From contig JANXXZ010000478.1 in NCBI GenBank assembly GCA_025350385.1, forward strand, positions 1-12,022: DNA of 12,022 nt, in the 5' to 3' direction. How positions within the stretch are numbered: position 1 is the stretch's first letter; every line of letters begins with the position of its first letter. The translations under genes and the position numbers were made by a program. Under the pieces are notes generated by a model. The model was not told the DNA's origin and did not search any database. It worked only from the letters and a program-made list of their open reading frames with translations. The DNA is from Bacteroidales bacterium (GTDB lineage Bacteria > Bacteroidota > Bacteroidia > Bacteroidales > UBA4417). Positions 6,643 through 12,022 of the stretch are shown piece after piece.

Positions 6643-8142
6643 ATGAAAACTTCACGAAATGTTTACAACTGGCTGAGCCTTACCGGGTTTGTACTGGCCG
6701 CCAATAGCTTGTTGCTGATTCTAGTTTTATTTCTGATTTCGGTTTTTTCTGCCCAGAGCAACACCTACCTGGGATTATATATTTATATGATATTGCCGGT
6801 TTTCCTGGTGTTGGGCTTATTGCTCATCCCTTTAGGCATTGTGCTTCGCATCCGCAAAAGGGATGCTCCCAGTGAAGGTGAGGGTGTATGGCCGATATTC
6901 GACATGAACCAGAAAAGACACCGTGCCGGCTTACTGAAAATATCAATTATTACATTACTTCTGTTGGTTGCTTCAGCAATGGGAAGTTACAGGGCATTCC
7001 AGTATTCCGAATCTGTTGAATTCTGCGGAACCCTTTGCCACAAAGTGATGGAACCGGAATTCACAACATACCAGCATTCGCCTCACGCAAGGGTTACCTG
7101 TGTTGAATGTCATGTGGGTGAAGGTGCCGACTGGTATGTAAAATCAAAGATGTCAGGATTGTACCAGGTATATTCAGTGTTCTTCAAAAAATATTCACGT
7201 CCTATCGGAACACCGCTTCATAACCTGAGGCCGGCCCGCGAAACCTGCGAGCGCTGTCACTGGCCTGAAAAGTTTTATGCCAGGAAGCTGATAAGCCAGC
7301 GTACATACCTTACCGACTCGGCTAATACAGAGTGGAATGCTTCACTAGTAATGAAAATTGGCCCTGAGTTCAGTTCCATGGGCCTGGCCGAAGGTATTCA
7401 CTGGCACATAAACAAGAATTTTAAGATTGAGTATGCTGCCACAACGACCGACCGTGAAAGTATTCCATGGGTGAGGATGACAAACCTGAAGACCGGTGAA
7501 GTAAAGACTTTTATGGATGAGGAAAACCCAGTTGCTAAAAAAACACTTGATACGCTGGAGATCAGGACCATGGACTGCATGGACTGCCATAACCGTCCTT
7601 CGCACCTGTATAATTCACCTACCGCATATATCAACAGCGCTTTTGTTTCCGGAAAAATTCCCAAGGATATTCCATACATGAAGAAAGCTACCATGGAAGC
7701 GTTGAAATACCCGTTTACTGACATGGATACCGCCCTGATGTCCATTAGTAAAATCATTACTACTTTCTATAAAGATGAGCATCCGGATGTGTATGCAAAG
7801 GAAGTTAGCAGGGTAAAAAAGGCCATTCTTGCAGTGCAGGGTGAATATAAATTAAATGCATTTCCTTACATGAGGGCTGATGCCTCAAAGTACCTGAACC
7901 ATATCGGGCACCTTGAATCGGATGGTTGTTTCCGCTGTCATTCCGATCGCCATAAAACCGCCAAGGGCGAAACTATTTCGCGTAGCTGTGATCTCTGCCA
8001 TACCATAATTGCCCAGGGCCCGACCGGGAATATATCAGCAGGGTCCATAAACGAGGCGCTTGAATTCGTTCATCCGGTTGAGATCCGGGGCAAGTGGAAA
8101 ACTGCATTTTGTTCCGAGTGTCACAAGGTTCTTTACGATTAG
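6643..8142 (+). CDS. Heptaheme NapC/NirT-family membrane cytochrome c, ImcH-like (copy 1)
   Basis: This 499-residue inner-membrane cytochrome is predicted to take electrons from the quinol pool and deliver them to periplasmic carriers. It has three N-terminal helices (~12-35, 45-70, 97-117) and then a periplasmic heme domain. Heme motifs have first cysteines at 128 (CGTLCH, an expanded CX3CH), 153 (CVECH), 202 (CERCH), 312 (CMDCH), 429 (CFRCH), 449 (CDLCH) and 490 (CSECH). The first is followed by KVM, so Met136 is a candidate axial ligand as in NrfH-type hemes. The layout resembles Geobacter ImcH, from memory of that family. The ATG at 6643 is chosen over GTG at 6577 because the paralogue at 10492-11985 begins with the same aligned residues (YNWLSLTGFV). 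It lies 174 bases after the DUF2339-like gene. A TATATTTA at 6611-6618 is a near match to the -7 consensus, so it may have its own promoter. Confidence 0.93.
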   Translation: MKTSRNVYNWLSLTGFVLAANSLLLILVLFLISVFSAQSNTYLGLYIYMILPVFLVLGLLLIPLGIVLRIRKRDAPSEGEGVWPIFDMNQKRHRAGLLKISIITLLLLVASAMGSYRAFQYSESVEFCGTLCHKVMEPEFTTYQHSPHARVTCVECHVGEGADWYVKSKMSGLYQVYSVFFKKYSRPIGTPLHNLRPARETCERCHWPEKFYARKLISQRTYLTDSANTEWNASLVMKIGPEFSSMGLAEGIHWHINKNFKIEYAATTTDRESIPWVRMTNLKTGEVKTFMDEENPVAKKTLDTLEIRTMDCMDCHNRPSHLYNSPTAYINSAFVSGKIPKDIPYMKKATMEALKYPFTDMDTALMSISKIITTFYKDEHPDVYAKEVSRVKKAILAVQGEYKLNAFPYMRADASKYLNHIGHLESDGCFRCHSDRHKTAKGETISRSCDLCHTIIAQGPTGNISAGSINEALEFVHPVEIRGKWKTAFCSECHKVLYD

Positions 8143-8316
8143 AGATACTTTCCTTTTTTTACTTTATCTCTGATTTGAAGAAATGTCTGAAGTCGGGAAT
8201 TGTCACTGCCATATCGGGGAGAGTATTTTATTTCTTTTAACTCTCAAGGTGCTTTAGGCGCCCGCGGCATTAGGTACAGAAAAATTCTACCCACCTTCCA
8301 TGAGGATTATCAACAT

Positions 8317-9762
8317 ATGAAAGTACTACTGACCGGAAGCACCGGATATATCGGGAAAAGGTTGCTGCAGAGCCTCGTTGATGACGGGAATGAAGTAAGC
8401 TGTTTTGTAAGAAATCTTGAACGGTTGATCGTGCCGGAGCAGTCAGCGTCACTTATTCACGGATATGAAATTGATCTTTTAAAGCCGATTCCGGCTGAAC
8501 TTCTTTCGCTGGATATTGATGTAGCCTTTTACCTGGTTCATTCTATGTCAGCATCTATCGGCCAGTTTATGGAAGAGGAGGCGTTATCGGCCCGGAATTT
8601 TGCTTCATTTATCAGTCAATCGAGCTGCAAACAGATCATTTACCTTAGCGGAATTTCCAATTCAAAAAAACTTTCGCGGCATTTGCAATCACGGAAAAAT
8701 GTGGAAGAATTGCTTCGGAATTCAGGCAAACATCTTACGGTACTGAGAGCCGGAATAATTGTAGGCAGCGGCAGTGCTTCCTTTGAGATCATCCGCGACC
8801 TGATGGAAAAGATGCCGGTTGTAGTTGCTCCCTTGTGGGTAAAAACCCTTTGCCAGCCCATTGCAATCGGCAATGTGATCAGGTACCTCACTGGCTGCAT
8901 GCTTCGCCCTGCAACATTCGATGAAACATTTGATATAGGCGGGGCCGAAATTCTATCATACAAGGAAATGCTGCTGCAGTATGCCCAGATCAGGGGATTG
9001 AAAAGGCATATTTATGTAGTCCCGTTCATCAACCCCAGGATTTCATCCTACTGGCTTTATTTTGTTACTTCAACATCCTATTACCTGGCAGTAAACCTTG
9101 TGGATAGTATGAAAGTGGAGGTAGTATGCCGGGAAACCAGGCTGAAGGATATACTGAAAATTACTCCACTTACCTACAAAGAAGCCTGCAGGAGGGCACT
9201 GGAAAGAATTAACCTGGATACAGTGCAGTCGAGCTGGACTGACGCAGTTTCTATGAAAAAGACAACTCCTTTGTTCGGTTATCTTGATGTTCCTGCATTC
9301 GGAGTCCTCCGCGACCACCGGCGAATCAAAATTAGCGGTGATCCTGAAAAAATCCTGAATAGGGTTTTTTCGATCGGAGGAGAAACCGGCTGGTATTTTG
9401 CAGACTGGATATGGCAGATAAGGGGGATACTGGATAAAATGGTTGGAGGAGTCGGGCTGCGCAGGGGAAGGCGCAACGCTACGGAACTTAACCCGGGCGA
9501 TTCACTTGATTTCTGGAGGGTGCTAATAGCCGACCGCCTGAAAATGAGATTACTTCTTTTTGCCGAGATGAAAGTTCCGGGAGAAGCCTGGCTCGAATTC
9601 ACGATAGTGCAGAAAAACGATGAATATTATCTCCACCAGACTGCTACCTTTATGCCAAAAGGACTGAGCGGCCGCCTCTATTGGTTCCTGCTGTTGCCTA
9701 TTCATCTGGTAATGTTCCAGGGGATGATAAAATCGATAGTTAATACAAATAGTTCTGTTTAA
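8317..9762 (+). CDS. Atypical SDR/NAD(P)-binding protein with C-terminal DUF2867
   Basis: This 481-residue cytoplasmic protein has an N-terminal Rossmann fold with the dinucleotide-binding GSTGYIG at 7-13. YLVHSM (72-77) and YLSGIS (109-114) are typical of complex-I-NDUFA9-like atypical SDRs. The classical YxxxK catalytic pair is not evident. Residues ~325-475 fit DUF2867: GWYFADWIWQIRG (358-370), GGVGLRRGRR (377-386), DFWRV (398-402) and PGEAWLEF (421-428). The substrate is unknown. The frame is open back to 8200, but the ATG at 8317 immediately precedes the first Rossmann strand (MKVLLTGSTG), so it is the start. It lies between two heptaheme cytochrome genes, 174 bases from the first, and nothing in it indicates a direct part in heme chemistry. 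Confidence 0.9.
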   Translation: MKVLLTGSTGYIGKRLLQSLVDDGNEVSCFVRNLERLIVPEQSASLIHGYEIDLLKPIPAELLSLDIDVAFYLVHSMSASIGQFMEEEALSARNFASFISQSSCKQIIYLSGISNSKKLSRHLQSRKNVEELLRNSGKHLTVLRAGIIVGSGSASFEIIRDLMEKMPVVVAPLWVKTLCQPIAIGNVIRYLTGCMLRPATFDETFDIGGAEILSYKEMLLQYAQIRGLKRHIYVVPFINPRISSYWLYFVTSTSYYLAVNLVDSMKVEVVCRETRLKDILKITPLTYKEACRRALERINLDTVQSSWTDAVSMKKTTPLFGYLDVPAFGVLRDHRRIKISGDPEKILNRVFSIGGETGWYFADWIWQIRGILDKMVGGVGLRRGRRNATELNPGDSLDFWRVLIADRLKMRLLLFAEMKVPGEAWLEFTIVQKNDEYYLHQTATFMPKGLSGRLYWFLLLPIHLVMFQGMIKSIVNTNSSV

Positions 9763-10069
9763 AAAAATTGTAGAAAAGGAATAAGGCTTTAACTCATCAA
9801 GATTATGGATCCAGGTGCCGGGTTCCTTCCTTGATTCAAGACATTTCTACCTTCAATCAGGAACAGGAAGACATGAATATCAGAACAAAAAAAGTTATTT
9901 ACAACAGGCACCAGGAATCCGGAACATGGCGCACGGCACTTTTAGTTAAAAGACTTTATACCACAATGATTTAATACACAACCAAACAAAATAGTTGACA
10001 CTGACAGTAGGTAACACCATATAAATTTAATTTCCTTACTTTCAATTTCTAATTAATATCGAAGAACTA
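9763..10069. other. Intergenic region with imperfect inverted repeats
   Basis: No gene is visible in this 307-base gap. The part at 9812-9925 contains related words in opposite orientation: GTGCCGGGTTCC (9815-9826) against the reverse complement of GGAATCCGGAAC (9914-9925), which agree at 9 of 12 positions. TTGATTCAAG (9831-9840) is complementary in part to CTTCAATCAG (9851-9860). These could form a weak extended fold or be a decayed repeat. The rest is AT-rich leader DNA for the gene at 10070. Confidence 0.35.
9995..10029 (+). promoter_or_regulatory. Possible promoter for the small membrane protein gene
   Basis: TTGACA at 9995-10000 is followed by TATAAATTTA (10020-10029), which includes TAAATTTA, a 7-of-8 near match to the TAnnTTTG element. 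The spacing is slightly long for either promoter type. The predicted leader to the ATG at 10070 would be about 35 bases. Confidence 0.3.
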
Positions 10070-10444
10070 ATGGACAATCCATTCCATTTTACAGCAGATC
10101 ACATATGGGTCGTTGCAAGCGCAACGGTTTTCGTGATTCTTATGTTATATTTCTTGGTCAAGTTTTTTTCGGTATTTTTTGAATTTGTGCAGGCAAAGGG
10201 TTGCCTGACGGTCGGGCTGATTGCGATTGTCGGATTACCGGGTTTTTTTGCATTAAGCTTAATAACAGGATATAATCTCACTTCAACCTTGCTCATCATT
10301 TTTGCAGTGATTGGAGCGGTGACCGGGTATATTGCCAGTGATTCGGAAGGCAGTGTGGGGAAATTCGGGAAATTTATTATGATCGTTTCTATAATTACCC
10401 TTGTAATGGCAATATTACTTGGCAGAATATTGCACTATTTCTGA
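10070..10444 (+). CDS. Small four-helix membrane protein of unknown function
   Basis: I do not recognise this 124-residue protein. It has four probable membrane helices (~12-40, 46-66, 71-89, 101-122) with a short charged loop at 90-100 (SDSEGSVGKFGK) and one Cys (45). It has no heme, metal or catalytic motif. The ATG at 10070 follows a purine-rich GAAGAA, and frame and composition resemble the neighbouring genes, so it is likely real. It converges on the second heptaheme gene with only 47 bases between stop codons. Its nearness to membrane cytochromes is suggestive, but no role can be assigned. Confidence 0.75.
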   Translation: MDNPFHFTADHIWVVASATVFVILMLYFLVKFFSVFFEFVQAKGCLTVGLIAIVGLPGFFALSLITGYNLTSTLLIIFAVIGAVTGYIASDSEGSVGKFGKFIMIVSIITLVMAILLGRILHYF

Positions 10445-10491
10445 GCTTCTGAATGCGTATTTGAAAATGCATCACTTAAGGAACTTTTACC

Positions 10492-11985
10492 TTAAATTGT
10501 TCTGTGACATCCACTGCATCTCTTAATTTCCGTACCATCCTTAAGTTTAGTTGGATGGACAAACACCAGGCTGTCTCTCTGCATCGTAAAGCCCGGTTTG
10601 CCTGATGTCCCTTGCTCAATGATGGTATGACAGAGGTTGCAATCAGAAGAAATCACCTCACCGGATGATGTTCTGTAATTTCCTGAATGACAGCGGAAAC
10701 AACCGTCGGTTTCGAAGTGGCTGATGTGATTGGGGTGCGTGTAACCATCCACTTTCATGGCAGGGAAATTATTTTTACTGTATTCCTGTTGTATATTCCG
10801 GATTGCTGCTTCGATCATAGCCTTTTTCTCCATCCATAGCGTATGATGTCTCAGGCTGTAAAAATCCGTGATTGAGCTTCGAATTCCTCCCATCGCAGTG
10901 GCTACACTGTTGTACGGATCTTTTAAAGCAGCCATAGCAGCCTTCTTGATGTATGGAAGTTCAGGAGGAATCATCCCGGAACTCATCGCCTGGTCAATAT
11001 AATCGGATGCAGTTTTAAAAAGGTGGGAAGGACGGTTGTGGCAATCCATGCAGTCCATGGTCCTGGGATGTCCGGTAGTTTTTGCATTCCTGGCTGACAC
11101 CAACCCCGGATCAGTAAATACCTTGACATTGCCGGTTTTCAGGTTGGTGTACCTGATCCATAAGATGATCTCCCTTTCAGGGTCTGTAGTGATATATTCA
11201 ATCTTTGTATCGGGATTGATGTGCCAGTGAATTCCTTCTTTCAGACCATTGCTGGTCTTCTTCGGACCGACCTTAAGCATCAGGGAAATGTTCCATTCCG
11301 TGTTGGCAGAATCGGCCATGTATCTTACAATGTTGACGAGTTTTCGTGTATAGAATTTTTGAGGCCAATGGCAGCCTTCACATGCCTTCCGCTCCGGTCG
11401 CATAGTCTCTGTTGTACCGGGAATGGGTATAGAGTATCCTTTTGAAAAATAGGAATAAACCATTTTTAAAAGGGAAAGCCTTGACTGAGCATACCAACCT
11501 GCCTTGAAGCCTGCATGGCATCCCAGGCAGGGAACCCTGGCATGGGAGGAGGTAAGGTAGGTACTGTATTCAGGTTCCATGACCGTATGACAAAGTGTCC
11601 CGCAGAATTCTGAGGAATTGGTATAACGATTTGCCTCGAAACTGCCTATTACGGAAGCCACGAGGAAAATCAGGACGAGCATGAAAAGTTTTGCTATCAA
11701 AACCCTGTCAGCCCGCTCATTGAAATCGATCACCGGGAGAGTCCTTTCTGTTTTCTCACCTTTCTTTCTTCTCCTCATCCGGATAAACATTCCTGTAAGG
11801 ATCAGGACCAGGCCCGAAATGAGTGAAAAAGGCAGGATTACATAAATATAAATATTCACACTGCTGTATGGATTCTTGTAGAAAAGGGTGATGATACGCA
11901 GGAAAAGCATAAGGATCAGGCTATTGATCCCTATTACAAAACCTGTTAGGCTCAACCAGTTGTAAAATGAATTTGGTACTTTCAT
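10492..11985 (-). CDS. Heptaheme NapC/NirT-family membrane cytochrome c, ImcH-like (copy 2)
   Basis: This 497-residue paralogue of the protein at 6643-8142 is on the opposite strand. It has three N-terminal helices (~12-35, 45-70, 97-115), then seven heme motifs with first cysteines at 128 (CGTLCH, CX3CH), 153 (CLGCH), 202 (CEGCH), 312 (CMDCH), 429 (CFRCH), 449 (CNLCH) and 490 (CSGCH), the same residue numbers as copy 1. By eye about half the residues agree, with strong blocks such as DSANTEWN, GIHWHIN and MDCMDCHNRPSH. A notable change is Tyr437 where copy 1 has His437, just after the fifth heme motif. The predicted role is quinol oxidation and electron delivery to the periplasm, possibly for a different partner or redox range from copy 1. 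Its promoter lies at or beyond the right edge, as only 37 bases upstream are in the window. Confidence 0.93.
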   Translation of the reverse strand: MKVPNSFYNWLSLTGFVIGINSLILMLFLRIITLFYKNPYSSVNIYIYVILPFSLISGLVLILTGMFIRMRRRKKGEKTERTLPVIDFNERADRVLIAKLFMLVLIFLVASVIGSFEANRYTNSSEFCGTLCHTVMEPEYSTYLTSSHARVPCLGCHAGFKAGWYAQSRLSLLKMVYSYFSKGYSIPIPGTTETMRPERKACEGCHWPQKFYTRKLVNIVRYMADSANTEWNISLMLKVGPKKTSNGLKEGIHWHINPDTKIEYITTDPEREIILWIRYTNLKTGNVKVFTDPGLVSARNAKTTGHPRTMDCMDCHNRPSHLFKTASDYIDQAMSSGMIPPELPYIKKAAMAALKDPYNSVATAMGGIRSSITDFYSLRHHTLWMEKKAMIEAAIRNIQQEYSKNNFPAMKVDGYTHPNHISHFETDGCFRCHSGNYRTSSGEVISSDCNLCHTIIEQGTSGKPGFTMQRDSLVFVHPTKLKDGTEIKRCSGCHRTI

Positions 11986-12022
11986 AAGTCAAATTCTTTA
12001 CTGAAAAACCAGGCGGACTTCC

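Noticed and set aside
7398..7757. Long - strand frames antisense to the heptaheme gene
   Set aside because: They are shadows of a clearly coding + strand with conserved heme motifs.
8219..8245. GAGAGT/ACTCTC inverted repeat between copy 1 and the SDR gene
   Set aside because: There are only six pairs around a 15-base loop with no T-run, so it is too weak to call a terminator or operator.
8200..8316. 39-residue N-terminal extension of the DUF2867 protein
   Set aside because: The Rossmann fold begins directly at ATG 8317, and the extension resembles non-coding sequence.
10450..10474. Small hairpin between the convergent stop codons
   Set aside because: The pairing is interrupted and short. 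A bidirectional terminator is possible but not supported.

Overview
The window looks like chromosomal DNA of a Bacteroidota bacterium (Bacteroidales-like). Three things suggest this: a TAnnTTTG-type promoter element, AT-rich intergenic DNA with few Shine-Dalgarno sites, and a lipoprotein-type S9 peptidase typical of the phylum. The genus cannot be read from the sequence. No rRNA, tRNA, CRISPR array or insertion sequence was seen.

Layout: (1) 3-1925, the 3' part of an S9-family exported peptidase whose start lies left of the window, closed by a strong hairpin at 1951-1984. (2) About 370 bases without a convincing gene, ending in a promoter-like site. (3) 2359-4755, a tight three-gene set on the + strand: a membrane-anchored tetraheme cytochrome c, a Tat-exported four-cluster [4Fe-4S] protein (NrfC/PsrB type) and an NrfD-type membrane subunit. 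A DUF2339-like polytopic membrane protein follows (4807-6468). (4) 6643-8142, a heptaheme NapC/NirT-family membrane cytochrome that resembles Geobacter ImcH. (5) 8317-9762, an NAD(P)-binding Rossmann/DUF2867 protein. (6) 9763-10069, a gene-free stretch with imperfect inverted repeats. (7) 10070-10444, a small unrecognised membrane protein. (8) 10492-11985 on the - strand, a second heptaheme cytochrome paralogous to the first and converging on the small gene.

The theme is electron transfer across or at the cytoplasmic membrane. The tetraheme/FeS/NrfD trio has the composition of NrfBCD- or Qrc-like quinone-interacting modules but has no molybdopterin or other catalytic subunit beside it. The two heptaheme proteins carry three N-terminal membrane helices and seven heme motifs at identical residue numbers (first cysteines 128, 153, 202, 312, 429, 449, 490). 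The first motif is an expanded CX3CH followed by a Met. Both are plausible quinol-oxidising conduits to periplasmic acceptors. The terminal acceptor is not encoded here, so the physiological role (extracellular electron transfer, nitrite or other respiration) stays open.
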